Shown here piece after piece: positions 40,674-49,852 of a stretch of 64,000 bases of DNA; position 1 is the first letter of the stretch, and every line of letters begins with the position of its first letter. The position numbers and the translations under genes were made by a program. The stretch covers positions 1 through 64,000 of the forward strand of contig JBBDXS010000011.1 of NCBI GenBank assembly GCA_040902195.1. The letters are read 5' to 3'. Source of the DNA: JBBDXS01 sp040902195 (GTDB lineage Bacteria > Chloroflexota > Dehalococcoidia > DSTF01 > RBG-16-68-14). The notes beneath the pieces are model-generated. The model saw nothing but the letters and a program-made list of their open reading frames with translations. It ran no database searches and was not told the DNA's origin.

Positions 40674-41831
40674 GTGACTGCCATCGCGCAGATGAGGCGC
40701 TCGTTCACTGGCCAGTACCCCATCGGCGACCTGCTAGCGATCCGCCTGCCGATCTTCATCCTCCTGCTCATCCCGCTGTTAGCGCCCCAGCTATTTCCCA
40801 CCTCCAGGCTGCTCAGCCTGGCTCTCACGGTCACGATCTACGTCATGGTCGCGAACGGCATGCACATCATCTTCTCCTACACCGGACAGCTCTCGCTCGC
40901 ACAGACAACCCTCTGGGGCCTCGGCGCGTACACTGCGGCGCTGCTCATCGGCCACTACAACCCGCCAACGCTGCTCGTGCTGCCCGCGGCGGGCATGGTC
41001 GCGGCGGGCGGCGCGGTGCTGATCGGGATCCCGGCCTTCCGTACAGGAGGGTTCAGCTTCGCGATCATCACGTTCGCGTTCGCGGAGATCGCTCGCCTCG
41101 TTGCGACGAACTGGATCAGCCTCACGAAGGGCACGATCGGTCTCACGGTCTTCGAGCCTCCGAAAGGCCTCGGCCCGGTCGACTTCGATCCGCTAACGGG
41201 CAACCTCACGCACTTCTATTACCTGAGCCTCGGCTTCGCCTACCTCAGCATCGCGGCTGTCTGGGCGATCCGGCAGTCGACGTTGGGACGGAACTTCATC
41301 GCCATCCGTGAAAACGAGACGCTGGCGAAGTCAGCAGGGATCAACGTCTATTTGCACAAGCTGATCGCGTTCGCGATGAGCGGCTTCTTCGCGGGCGTGG
41401 CGGGTGTGTTCTACATCTACAATGCGAAGCACATCGATCCCGGCCCGCTGAGCCCGTTCGGGGCCTTCTTCAGCATCCAGTTCCTGCTCATGATCCTCAT
41501 CGGCGGCCGGTTCAGCATGCTCGGCCCGGTGATCGGCGCGACGGTCGTCGTGTTCGGTCCTGAAGTCGTCAACACGATCTTCGGCGACGTGCTTACGATA
41601 AGCCGGACGCAGATCCTCTTCGGCTGCTTGCTCTCGCTGTCGGTGCTCACCGCGCCGACGGGCATCGCCGGGCAGGCGCGCCTCGGCTTTACGAACTTCG
41701 TTACGGTGCTACGCCACTCGCGCGAACAGGGCCGGAGCTGGCCGGCGAGCGCGGGTATCGCGTTCGTCCGTTCCTTCATCCCGGTCCCCGTTCGCTACGA
41801 CGTGGACGACGCGGAGGCGGAGAATCGATGA
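40674..41831 (+). CDS. Branched-chain-type ABC transporter permease (LivM-like)
   Basis: A 385-residue permease starting at GTG 40674. Signatures: ANGMHIIFSYTGQLSLAQTT, GLGAYTAALLIGHY, FAIITFAFAEIARLV, ENETLAKSAGINVYLHKLIA and LLMILIGGRFSMLGPVIGA. Its C-terminus carries an extra ~50-residue cytoplasmic tail. It overlaps the LivG-like ATPase gene by 4 nt (ATGA). Confidence 0.88.
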   Translation: MTAIAQMRRSFTGQYPIGDLLAIRLPIFILLLIPLLAPQLFPTSRLLSLALTVTIYVMVANGMHIIFSYTGQLSLAQTTLWGLGAYTAALLIGHYNPPTLLVLPAAGMVAAGGAVLIGIPAFRTGGFSFAIITFAFAEIARLVATNWISLTKGTIGLTVFEPPKGLGPVDFDPLTGNLTHFYYLSLGFAYLSIAAVWAIRQSTLGRNFIAIRENETLAKSAGINVYLHKLIAFAMSGFFAGVAGVFYIYNAKHIDPGPLSPFGAFFSIQFLLMILIGGRFSMLGPVIGATVVVFGPEVVNTIFGDVLTISRTQILFGCLLSLSVLTAPTGIAGQARLGFTNFVTVLRHSREQGRSWPASAGIAFVRSFIPVPVRYDVDDAEAENR

Positions 41832-42574
41832 CGACGCTGCTCTCGGTCGAGGGGCTGTCGAAGCACTACAGCGGTGTGCGCGCGCTCGAAGGCGTCGATA
41901 TCGAGATCCGCGAAGGCGAAGTCCTCGGCCTTGTCGGCCCGAACGGATCGGGCAAGACAACGCTTTTCAACTGCGTGACCGGCTTCTCGCGTCTTTCCGC
42001 CGGCCGCGTCGTCTGGTGCGGCAATGACGTTTCGGGTATGGCGCCGGACCAGATCGCCCGCATGGGCGTCGTGCGCACGTTCCAGCAAAAGATGGTCTTC
42101 CCGCGCGTCAACGTCCGCGAAAACCTCGAGATCGGCTGGCGCGCGGGCGGACGCCCGGACCGCAGCCGCAGCGCCTTCGCCGGCTGTAGCGATCTGCTGC
42201 ACTTCCTCGGCCTGACCGAGATGCAGGAGATGGCCGCCGGCGATATCCCGTTCGGCTCGGCGCGAAAGCTGGGCCTTGGCATCGCGCTCGCGGCCGGCCC
42301 GCGCCTCCTCCTCCTCGATGAGCCTGCCGCCGGACTGAACCAGGACGAGAGCCACGAGCTAGGGCAGCTCATTGGCAAGATGAGCGATCTCGGTGTCACC
42401 ATCTGCGTCATCGAGCACGACATGCCGCTCGTGATGGCGATCTGCCAGCGCATCATCGTGCTCCACGCCGGCCGTAAGATCGCCGACGGCGAGCCGGCTG
42501 GCGTCGCGAACGATCCGGACGTCATTGCCGTGTACTTGGGAGAGAAGTTTGCTCGACGTCGATCGGCTGGTTAG
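41828..42574 (+). CDS. ABC transporter ATP-binding protein (LivG-like)
   Basis: A 248-residue ATPase. Walker A GPNGSGKTT, Q-loop VRTFQQKMVFPRVNVREN, a weak signature motif FGSARKLGLGIA in place of LSGGQ (usual in LivG as YGxQRRLEIA), Walker B LLLLDEPAAGLN and switch His in VIEHDMPLVM. The next ATPase gene overlaps its 3' end. Pairs with the LivF-like ATPase to power import. Confidence 0.88.
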   Translation: MTTLLSVEGLSKHYSGVRALEGVDIEIREGEVLGLVGPNGSGKTTLFNCVTGFSRLSAGRVVWCGNDVSGMAPDQIARMGVVRTFQQKMVFPRVNVRENLEIGWRAGGRPDRSRSAFAGCSDLLHFLGLTEMQEMAAGDIPFGSARKLGLGIALAAGPRLLLLDEPAAGLNQDESHELGQLIGKMSDLGVTICVIEHDMPLVMAICQRIIVLHAGRKIADGEPAGVANDPDVIAVYLGEKFARRRSAG

Positions 42575-43268
42575 CTACTACGGCCCTATCCGCGCGCTGC
42601 GTGGCGTCTCGCTCCGCGTCGAGCCGGGCGAGGCCGTCGCCGTCCTCGGTCCGAACGGCGCGGGCAAATCGACGCTGTTGCGCAGCATCTCGGCGCTCGT
42701 CAAGCCACGCCACGGCTCGATCTCGTATCAGGGGCGTCGCATCAGTGGCATGAAGCCGTACGAGATCGTGCGCCTTGGCGTTGTCCACGTGCCGGAAGGG
42801 CGCCGCATCTTCACGCAGCTCACCGTCTACGAAAACCTCATGATGGGCGCCTACAGCCGCGACGGCGCCGACATCCGCGACGACTTCGACTTCGTGTTTG
42901 GACTGTTTCCCGACCTCGCCGAAAAGAAGCGCCAGCGCGGCGGCGAGCTGAGCGGCGGCCAGCAGCAGATGCTCGCGATCGGCCGCGCGCTGATGTCGCG
43001 CCCGACGCTGCTGCTCCTCGACGAGCCGTCGCTCGGGCTCTCGCCTATACTTGTCGAACAGCTCGGCCAGGCCATCGGAGACATTCGCCAGCGCACCGGC
43101 ATGTCGCTGCTGCTCGTCGAGCAGAACGCGGCGCTCGCGCTGGAGATGACGACCAGGTTCTACGTCATGCAGACGGGCCAGGTCGCGATCAGCGGCGTCT
43201 CAGCGGAGGTCGCTCTCGAAGACATCCGCCACGCCTACCTCGGCGGCCCCGCGGCCCCGCCCGTCTGA
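42549..43268 (+). CDS. ABC transporter ATP-binding protein (LivF-like)
   Basis: A 239-residue ATPase from TTG 42549 (LDVDRLVSYYGPIRALRG), with Walker A GPNGAGKST, signature LSGGQQQML, Walker B LLLLDEPSLGLSP and LLVEQNAALALEM. GGGAGAGAAG precedes the TTG; a GTG at 42525 is the only other reasonable start and would add residues matching no family N-terminus. It overlaps the LivG-like gene by 26 nt. Last gene of the importer operon. Confidence 0.87.
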   Translation: MLDVDRLVSYYGPIRALRGVSLRVEPGEAVAVLGPNGAGKSTLLRSISALVKPRHGSISYQGRRISGMKPYEIVRLGVVHVPEGRRIFTQLTVYENLMMGAYSRDGADIRDDFDFVFGLFPDLAEKKRQRGGELSGGQQQMLAIGRALMSRPTLLLLDEPSLGLSPILVEQLGQAIGDIRQRTGMSLLLVEQNAALALEMTTRFYVMQTGQVAISGVSAEVALEDIRHAYLGGPAAPPV

Positions 43269-43343
43269 ACGCGGTACCGTCCTCGATCGCCATCCTGCTA
43301 TAATGCGCCGCCGCGCACGCGGACTCGAACGAAGGGTAGTTGT

Positions 43344-44246
43344 ATGGCGCTGCTCGACGGCAAAGTGGCGATCGTAACCGGATCGGGCCGTGGCATCGGA
43401 CGGGGCGAGGCGCTCGCGCTCGCCGCGAACGGCGCGAAGGTCGTCGTCAACGACCTCGGCGTCGCCGTCGACGGCTCGGGTAGCGACAAGACGCCGGCCG
43501 AACAGGTCGTGCAGGAGATCGCCGCAGCCGGTGGCCAGGCCGTCGCGAACTACGACGACGTCTCGACCTGGGACGGGGCGGAACGGCTCGTCCAGCAAGC
43601 CATCGACACCTGGGCGCGGCTCGATATCGTCGTGAACAACGCCGGCATCCTGCGCGACCACATCATCTGGAACATGACGGAGGAAGACTGGGACGACGTC
43701 CTCCGCGTCCACCTCAAGAGCACGTTTCTCACCACGCGACACGCCGTCGGCTACTGGCGCGCCAGGCACAAGGCCGGCGAGCCCGTCTACGGCCGCATCA
43801 TAAACACCGCCTCCGCCGCCATGCTCGGCAACCCGGGCCAGGCGAACTATGGCGCCGCCAAGGGCGCGATCGCGAGCTTTACGCTCACGGTGGCGCTCGA
43901 GGTGCAATCGATGGGCATCACGTGCAACGCGGTGCGCCCCAGCGCGCTCACACGCATGACGAAGGGCGTCGCCGCGGACGCGATCGCGAACGAAGGCGAG
44001 TTCAACCGCCTCGATCCCAACAACGTCGGCCAGTTCGTTACGTATTTGGCCTCCGACGCCGCCGGCTGGATCAACGGACAGCTCTTCGCCGTCTATGGCG
44101 ATAAGCTGCTGCTCACGCGCGGCTGGCACAACGTCTCGTCGATCGAGAAGCCGGGCCAGGGCTGGACGGCCGAAGAGTACGTCGCTGCCGTGCCCAGGCT
44201 CGCCGGCATGCAGCCCGTTCCCATGATCGAGCAGCTCGGCTTCTAA
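43344..44246 (+). CDS. SDR-family 3-hydroxyacyl-CoA dehydrogenase (HSD17B4/MFE-2-like)
   Basis: A 300-residue enzyme related to the one at 15231: TGSGRGIGRGEALALAANGA, NDLGVAVDGSGSDKTPAEQV (the long MFE-2-type loop), an intact NNAGILRD, NTASAAMLGN and catalytic NYGAAKGAIA. TATAAT at about 43297 and GAAGGG before the ATG mark its own promoter. Followed 2 nt later by an enoyl-CoA hydratase gene. Expected to oxidise 3-hydroxyacyl-CoA. Confidence 0.86.
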   Translation: MALLDGKVAIVTGSGRGIGRGEALALAANGAKVVVNDLGVAVDGSGSDKTPAEQVVQEIAAAGGQAVANYDDVSTWDGAERLVQQAIDTWARLDIVVNNAGILRDHIIWNMTEEDWDDVLRVHLKSTFLTTRHAVGYWRARHKAGEPVYGRIINTASAAMLGNPGQANYGAAKGAIASFTLTVALEVQSMGITCNAVRPSALTRMTKGVAADAIANEGEFNRLDPNNVGQFVTYLASDAAGWINGQLFAVYGDKLLLTRGWHNVSSIEKPGQGWTAEEYVAAVPRLAGMQPVPMIEQLGF

Positions 44247-44248
44247 CG

Positions 44249-45052
44249 ATGCCCGACTACAACTACCAGACGCTCCTCGTCGAAAAGCAGGGCAAGGTCG
44301 CGACGATCACGCTCAACCGTCCCGACAGGCTGAACGCCGTCGGCGGCGGCATGCACGAGGAGCTGGAGGATGTCTTCGGCCGCATCAACGGCGATGCCGA
44401 GGTCAACGCCGTGCTCCTCACCGGCGCCGGCCGCGCGTTCTGCGCCGGCGGCGACATCAGCGCGATGGACGACCGGCCGGAAGCGACGACGTCGTCCGGC
44501 ATCCCGATCACGCTCGGCCGCGGACCGCGCCGTCTCATCAACAACATCCTGGAAGTCGAGGTGCCGATCATCGTCGCGATGAACGGCGACGCCGTCGGCT
44601 TCGGCGCCACGCTCGCGCTCTTCGGCGACGTCATCATCGCGGCCGAGGGCGCCCGCATCGGCGATGCGCACGTGCGCGTCGGTCTCGTCGCGGGCGATGG
44701 CGGCGCGGTGATCTGGCCGCTCATGGTCGGTATCCACCGCGCGAAGGAGTACTTGCTGACCGGCGACCTCATCGACGCGACGGAGGCCGAGCGTATCGGC
44801 CTGGTCAATCGCGTCGTGGCCGCGGACGAGTGCGTCCCACAGGCTCGCGCGCTCGCCGAGCGTCTCGCCAACGGCGCCACGTGGGCGATCCGCTGGACCA
44901 AGGCCTCGCTCAACAAGGTGATTCGTGAACGGATGAACCTGATCCTCGACACCGGCCTCGCCTATGAGGCGCTCACGGTCGGTACGGACGACCACAAAGA
45001 GGCGGCGCGCGCCTGGATGGAGAAGCGCAAGCCGGACTTCACTGGCCGCTAA
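44249..45052 (+). CDS. Enoyl-CoA hydratase/isomerase family protein
   Basis: A 267-residue crotonase: ATITLNRPDRLNAVGGG, LTGAGRAFCAGGDISAMDD, AMNGDAVGFGATLALFGDVI, RIGDAHVRVGLVAGDGGAVI and RAWMEKRKPDF. It directly follows the SDR gene and probably supplies its 3-hydroxyacyl substrate. Its TAA stop overlaps the stop codon of the convergent dehydrogenase gene. Confidence 0.85.
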   Translation: MPDYNYQTLLVEKQGKVATITLNRPDRLNAVGGGMHEELEDVFGRINGDAEVNAVLLTGAGRAFCAGGDISAMDDRPEATTSSGIPITLGRGPRRLINNILEVEVPIIVAMNGDAVGFGATLALFGDVIIAAEGARIGDAHVRVGLVAGDGGAVIWPLMVGIHRAKEYLLTGDLIDATEAERIGLVNRVVAADECVPQARALAERLANGATWAIRWTKASLNKVIRERMNLILDTGLAYEALTVGTDDHKEAARAWMEKRKPDFTGR

Positions 45053-46275
45053 CGCTCGTTAAAGGTAAACATCGCCTTCACGGCGCCCGACTTCCCTTTG
45101 TTGCGCAGCACGAGCAGCGCGTCGCGGTACTGCGCGAGCGGAAAGTGGTGCGTGATGATCGGCGTCACGTCCAGCCCGCGTCCGAGCAGCTCGAAGTAGA
45201 CCTCCATCGCGTGCAGCCGACGCTCCTCGAACGTCTCGACGCCGAACGCGTTCGATCCGATGATCGAGACCTCCTTGAAGTACAGCGGCGTCCACTCGAA
45301 CCGCCGCGGCGCCTCGACGCCGCTCACGACGATCGTGCCGCGCGTCGTGGCCATGCGTAGCGACAGCTCGACGCTCTTCGGCGAACCGACCGTGTCGTAG
45401 ACGACGCTCGCGCCGCGTAGCGTCCACGGCTTCTTCGACCATGGCCGCAGCACGTCCCCTCCCGCTCGTCGCGCCACGTCTTCGACGAGCGCGTCGCCGT
45501 CGTTCGGCAGTACCTCCGAGCCGAAGCGTTGCGCCAGCTCCGCCTGGTGCGGGTAGCGCGCGACCGCGAGCACCTCGACGTTGGGGTAAAGCGTGCGTAG
45601 CACCGCGACGGTCAGCAACCCCAACGTGCCGCTGCCGAACACGACGGCCGGGCCGTCGCTGGGAGGTGGGCTGAGCAGCACGCTGTGCAGCGATACCGAG
45701 AACGGATCGGCGAGCGCCGCCGCCTCCCACGGGACGCCCTCCGGGATCGGGATCGCCTGCGACTCGTGCACCACGATCCGTTCTGCGAACGCGCCCGGCA
45801 CGTCGGCGCAGTTGCCGGCGTGGATGCCCGCCGCAAGCCGCCCTTCCGTGAAGCGTTCGCAATTCGAGTACTGGCCGTCGGCGCAGAAGCGGCAGGGCGG
45901 CTCGAGGCCCCGCGGCCCGCACGACAGCCACGGATTGATCACGATGCGCTCACCAACGCGCCGTTCCGCGACCGCGGAGCCAACCTCCTCGATCACGCCT
46001 GCGGCTTCGTGTCCGAGCACGTGCGGGAACGAGATGAGCGCCGTCATCGGGTTGTCCTGGTCGCCCTTCAGGAACGCCTGCTTCGCATCGCTGCCGCAGA
46101 TGCCGCAACGTACGATGCGAACGCGCAGCCAGTCATCCGCCGGCAGCGGCGGCTCCGGTATCTCTTCGAGCTGCAGCGGCGACCACGGCCCGAAAAACGC
46201 GCGCGGCGTGACGGCGCTCAGAACGCGCGTCGCGGCCAAGCGCGGCAGGCTGTAACGAAACACGAGAGCTTTCAT
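45049..46275 (-). CDS. Zinc-dependent medium-chain dehydrogenase (MDR family)
   Basis: A 408-residue MDR alcohol dehydrogenase. Catalytic zinc site CGICGSD and GHEAAGVIEEVG; structural zinc Cys cluster in PCRFCADGQYSNC; NAD site VVFGSGTLGLLTVAV. It is about 50 residues longer than typical, with inserts after the NAD site. A TATAAT on the minus strand (46291-46296) ends 15 nt before the ATG. Substrate unknown. Confidence 0.85.
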   Translation of the reverse strand: MKALVFRYSLPRLAATRVLSAVTPRAFFGPWSPLQLEEIPEPPLPADDWLRVRIVRCGICGSDAKQAFLKGDQDNPMTALISFPHVLGHEAAGVIEEVGSAVAERRVGERIVINPWLSCGPRGLEPPCRFCADGQYSNCERFTEGRLAAGIHAGNCADVPGAFAERIVVHESQAIPIPEGVPWEAAALADPFSVSLHSVLLSPPPSDGPAVVFGSGTLGLLTVAVLRTLYPNVEVLAVARYPHQAELAQRFGSEVLPNDGDALVEDVARRAGGDVLRPWSKKPWTLRGASVVYDTVGSPKSVELSLRMATTRGTIVVSGVEAPRRFEWTPLYFKEVSIIGSNAFGVETFEERRLHAMEVYFELLGRGLDVTPIITHHFPLAQYRDALLVLRNKGKSGAVKAMFTFNER

Positions 46276-46404
46276 GGCGCAGCAGCGGCCATTATAGCAG
46301 CGCCATTGTCATCCTGAGCGCCCACGCTTTGTTGTGGCGGAAGTCAAACGGCAATTTTGAGCAGCGCTACATCACAACTGCGGTGACTGTCGTGCCGGGG
46401 GAGT

Positions 46405-46483
46405 GCAGAGGGGGCCGAGCCCCTTCTGCCGGGGGTCTGGGGGTGTCCCCCAGCAAACAAACCTCCCTGGGCGGGTGGGTGGG
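46405..46483 (+). repeat. Hairpin-G4 element, copy R3 (complete)
   Basis: Hairpin 1: 11-bp stem with one G-T pair, GCAGAGGGGGC-CGA-GCCCCTTCTGC arms at 46405-46415 and 46419-46429. Hairpin 2: CTGGGGG-TGT-CCCCCAG (46437-46453). G4: GGGCGGGTGGGTGGG (46469-46483). Confidence 0.8.
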
Positions 46484-46565
46484 AAGAAATACTTCACGAT
46501 AGGAAGAGAAAATGTGCAGCCGCGCCGCCGCCAGTAGCCGCGACCTCAAGGTCGCCACGGCGTTG

Positions 46566-47609
46566 CTACGCCGCCTTCGCTTTCAAACGCCTCGGCCCCC
46601 GCACCTGGTTGCGCCCCGATTGCTTCGCGACACGCAGCTCGGCGTCCGCTAGCTTTAGCAGCTCCTCGACGTCGCCGCACTCGCCTTCGCAATAAGCAAC
46701 GCCGATGCTCACGTTGCACAGCCCCGTTCGCGCCACCTGATTGCGCAAACGCTCGGCCAACAGCATGCCGTCGTCGGCAGAAGCGTCGCCGGCCATCACG
46801 ACGAACTCGTCGCCACCGTAGCGCGCGACGCTGTCGACATTGCGCAACGAAGCCGACAGAAGCTGCCCCATCTGCTCGAGGATGCCGTCGGCGACGAGAT
46901 GGCCGAGCTGGTCGTTGTAGCGCTTGAAGAAATCGATGTCGATCATCAGCACCGCGAGTCCGCTCCCTGTGCTCCTGCTCGTATCGACGTGTCTCCGCAG
47001 CGCTGCTTCCATGCCGCGCCGGTTCGGAAGGTTGGTGAGCGGATCGGTAAGCGCCACCTTATCGAGCTTGAGTCGCAGCCGTCGTTCACCGCCTGTATAC
47101 GCAATGAGGTTCGCCATACCTGCGAGCAGGACCACCATCGCAACGCCCATCTCCGGCACCGGCACGTCGATCTGACGGAGCTGCAACGCCACGCCGGCCA
47201 GCGCGTAGTTCGCCGTCAGCCAGACAACGTACGCCCGCGCTATCGGATAGTAGAAGAACGCGACACCTGCGATGATCGTGAAGTACACGCCCCAGATGGG
47301 ATGCACCGGATTGCCGACCGCGACCAGCGCCAGCGTCACGGCGGCGGTGTCGAGAAACGGCGTCGCGTACTGCGTGGCCTCCGGCAACGGGCCGCGCTTC
47401 CGCTCGTACCAGACCGTCCATGTGTAGTAGACGTGATACGCGACGATGAACGTCTCGCTCACGACGAACCAGCCCGTGTCGGCGCGAACGACGCCTGTGG
47501 CAAAGAATAAGCCGTAGAGAAGCACGAGCGTCCAGCGCACGGCCAGGATCTCGAGTTGGAACCGGCCGTCCGCGAACGCCGGATCGTAGACCGGCGGCTT
47601 TGAGTTCAT
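46566..47609 (-). CDS. Membrane-bound GGDEF diguanylate cyclase
   Basis: A 347-residue protein: about six membrane helices in residues 25-170, then a GGDEF domain (DPLTNLPNRRGMEAALRRHV, DIDFFKRYNDQLGH, signature YGGDEF). The active-site signature is intact, so cyclic-di-GMP synthesis is expected. The inhibitory RxxD site is not evident. GATACT lies 8 nt before the ATG, another possible near-leaderless start. No EAL or PilZ gene is nearby. Confidence 0.88.
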   Translation of the reverse strand: MNSKPPVYDPAFADGRFQLEILAVRWTLVLLYGLFFATGVVRADTGWFVVSETFIVAYHVYYTWTVWYERKRGPLPEATQYATPFLDTAAVTLALVAVGNPVHPIWGVYFTIIAGVAFFYYPIARAYVVWLTANYALAGVALQLRQIDVPVPEMGVAMVVLLAGMANLIAYTGGERRLRLKLDKVALTDPLTNLPNRRGMEAALRRHVDTSRSTGSGLAVLMIDIDFFKRYNDQLGHLVADGILEQMGQLLSASLRNVDSVARYGGDEFVVMAGDASADDGMLLAERLRNQVARTGLCNVSIGVAYCEGECGDVEELLKLADAELRVAKQSGRNQVRGPRRLKAKAA

Positions 47610-47848
47610 CCTTTAGGAGTATCGGTAGGTTCAGAAGGGCTAGCTGCCTACCCTGGAGTGGCGCTCGCCTTGAAGTCCAGCCTAGAGCCTGGCAGTGCCG
47701 TAGTAGGGGGACCTTTCTCGCAGAGTCGCCTCAGGAGACAGGCCTCCCGTAGCTTCAGTGTTGGAGAAATCGTATCCGTTTGTCCGTTTCCCATCCGTTG
47801 CCAGGTCGCTTGGTATGATGCGGCCAGACTCGGCTGCAAGGAGGTGTT

Positions 47849-48184
47849 ATGGTCGCCTGTGTCCACGTCGCCAGGATCCTGCCCGGCAAGCGCGACGACT
47901 TCGCCCGGCGCGTGAAGGAGGGCTTGGAGGCGAACCCGGAGGCGCTCCGCGCCTTCGGGTTTACCCGCGTCGTCTCGTTCACAACCCCCGAGGTCTCTTC
48001 GGAGGGGGAGAGCCTCCTCGTCACGGTCTACGAGGCCGAAGACCCCTCCGTCATCGAACGCTTCTACGCCCTCGAGGCCGTCCAGCAACAGGAGGCCAGG
48101 AACCACGGCGTTCTCGTCGCGGAACACGACCACCACGTCGTGCCCCAAAACGTCGCCTTCCTCGACCTGCGGCTGGAGAGCTGA
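47849..48184 (+). CDS. Small alpha/beta protein, possible dimeric ferredoxin-like fold
   Basis: A 111-residue protein: VACVHVARILPGKRDDFARR, SLLVTVYEAEDPSVIERFYA, QEARNHGVLVAEHDHHVVPQ. The strand-helix pattern and the opening 'V-V-xx-G-K-xx-F' resemble antibiotic-biosynthesis-monooxygenase-like proteins, but no catalytic residue can be named. AAGGAGG lies 6 nt before the ATG, and TATGAT occurs at 47814. Followed 9 nt later by a DUF309 gene. Expression looks well supported; function unknown. Confidence 0.7.
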   Translation: MVACVHVARILPGKRDDFARRVKEGLEANPEALRAFGFTRVVSFTTPEVSSEGESLLVTVYEAEDPSVIERFYALEAVQQQEARNHGVLVAEHDHHVVPQNVAFLDLRLES

Positions 48185-48193
48185 GCCGCGCTC

Positions 48194-48622
48194 ATGCCCG
48201 GGGAGTCTGGCCGCCGGAATCTACAGCTCTTGTCCCAAGAGGAGCTGGAGGAGCGCCGGCCGGTCCTGCTCGCGGGCATCGCGCAGTTCAACAACGGCTA
48301 CTTCTTCGAAGCGCACGAGACCTGGGAGGACCTCTGGTACCTGAGCCCGTGGCCTGCGCGCCAGTTCCTGCAAGGGCTGATCCAGACCGCGGCCGCGTTT
48401 GTCCATCTCATGCGACATCAGTATCCGGGCACGGTGCGGCTGCTGAGCCACGCCCTCGCCAAGCTCGATGAGTTCCCGGACGGCTACATGGGCATCGATG
48501 CCGCCCGCCTCCGTCGCGAGGCCGCCCGGGCGCGCGACGAGATCGTCGAGCTGGGCGAAGAACGCTTACAAGAGTGGGACCGCGGCCGCATCCCGTCGAT
48601 CCACTTTGTCACAGTTCCGTAA
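48194..48622 (+). CDS. DUF309 protein
   Basis: A 142-residue helical protein with DUF309 signatures: IAQFNNGYFFEAHETWEDLW, ARQFLQGLIQTAAAFVH, and the conserved Glu and His residues (EAHETWE) of this metal-binding-like family. Function is not established. Probably co-transcribed with the preceding small protein. The C-terminal part (RDEIVELGEERLQEWDRGRI) is a helix and tail. Confidence 0.82.
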   Translation: MPGESGRRNLQLLSQEELEERRPVLLAGIAQFNNGYFFEAHETWEDLWYLSPWPARQFLQGLIQTAAAFVHLMRHQYPGTVRLLSHALAKLDEFPDGYMGIDAARLRREAARARDEIVELGEERLQEWDRGRIPSIHFVTVP

Positions 48623-48672
48623 CGACTCCTGAAGCGTGCTCGTGCAACCTGGAGTAGAGCAACGTCTGTACA

Positions 48673-49812
48673 ATGAAGAAGACCTCAATGCGCCGCCAAA
48701 CCGCTGTCCTCGCCCCGCTCATCATGCTCGCCGCGATCGTGTTCGCGGCGGCGTGCGGCGGTAGCGACAACAACAGCCCATCCGCCACCGCCACGCTCGG
48801 CCCCGGCCAGACGCCCGCCGTCGCCCTCTCGACGCCTGCCCCTCAGTCCGGCGACGCGCTCACGACGGTCGAGATCGTGCGCAAGCTAGCGCCGTCCGTC
48901 GTGCAGGTGATGACGCAGGACTCGGCACGCAACGTCTTCAACGAAGCCGTCCCGACGCGCGGCATCGGCACAGGCGTGATTATCGACGAGCATGGGCACA
49001 TCGTGACCAACAACCATGTCGTGCGCGTCGCCGGCGAGCCGTCCGGCGCAATCTCCGCCGACATTACGATCACGTTTTCCGACGGCCGCACGACGAAGGG
49101 GACTGTCGTCGGCACCGATCCCGCGACCGACCTCGCGGTGATCAAGATCGATGAGACCGGCCTCACGCCCGCCGAGCTGGGCGACGTGGCCTCGCTTCCC
49201 GTCGGCTCCGACGTCGTCGCGATGGGCTATGCGCTCGGCCTCGAAGGCGCGCCGACGATCACGCGCGGCGTCGTCAGCGCGAAGAACCGCACGATCAACG
49301 AGGACCCCTTTTCGATCGAAGCGATCCAGACGGACGCCAGCATCAACCCCGGCAACAGCGGTGGCCCGCTTGTCGATGACCGCGGCCGCGTCATCGGCAT
49401 CAACACCGCGATCATCCCGGACGCGCAGAACATTGGCTTCTCCATCTCGATCGATCTCGTCCGTCCGATCGCGCAGGAGCTGATCGCGAACGGCGAAGTG
49501 ACGCGAGGCTTCCTCGGCGTCGGCTTCGCAGACCTCACGCCGGGCTCGGCAGGCCGGCTTGACGCACCGGTCGAGACCGGCGTCGTCGTTACGAACATCG
49601 TCGCCGGGTCTCCCGCCGAAGACGCCGGCCTGCAGGTCGATGACATCATCGTCAGGCTCGACGGCGAGGAGATCAACGACAGCGGCGACTTGCTCGAAGC
49701 GCTGCGCATCCACAAGTCGGGCGAAGAAGTGACCATCTCCTACTATCGCGGCCAGACGCAACACGAGGCACAGCTCACGCTGGGCGAGCGCCCCAACATT
49801 GCCACCGGCTAA
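48673..49812 (+). CDS. HtrA/DegP-type serine protease, lipoprotein form
   Basis: A 379-residue S1C protease. The signal peptide ends at lipobox FAAAC followed by GGSDNN, so it is membrane-tethered outside the cell. A Ser/Thr/Pro-rich linker precedes the protease domain with the catalytic triad: His in TNNHVV, Asp in ATDLAVIKI and Ser in NPGNSGGPL. One C-terminal PDZ domain follows (GVVVTNIVAGSPAEDAGLQV). Role: protein quality control under stress. The neighbouring hydrolase has its own promoter. Confidence 0.9.
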   Translation: MKKTSMRRQTAVLAPLIMLAAIVFAAACGGSDNNSPSATATLGPGQTPAVALSTPAPQSGDALTTVEIVRKLAPSVVQVMTQDSARNVFNEAVPTRGIGTGVIIDEHGHIVTNNHVVRVAGEPSGAISADITITFSDGRTTKGTVVGTDPATDLAVIKIDETGLTPAELGDVASLPVGSDVVAMGYALGLEGAPTITRGVVSAKNRTINEDPFSIEAIQTDASINPGNSGGPLVDDRGRVIGINTAIIPDAQNIGFSISIDLVRPIAQELIANGEVTRGFLGVGFADLTPGSAGRLDAPVETGVVVTNIVAGSPAEDAGLQVDDIIVRLDGEEINDSGDLLEALRIHKSGEEVTISYYRGQTQHEAQLTLGERPNIATG

Positions 49813-49837
49813 CGTTTCTTCCTGCCCCGTGCCGCGC

Positions 49838-49843
49838 TAGAAT
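49838..49843 (+). promoter_or_regulatory. -10 box of a near-leaderless promoter
   Basis: TAGAAT ends 9 nt before the ATG at 49853; no Shine-Dalgarno sequence is visible. Confidence 0.45.
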
Positions 49844-49852
49844 AGCTCCGCC

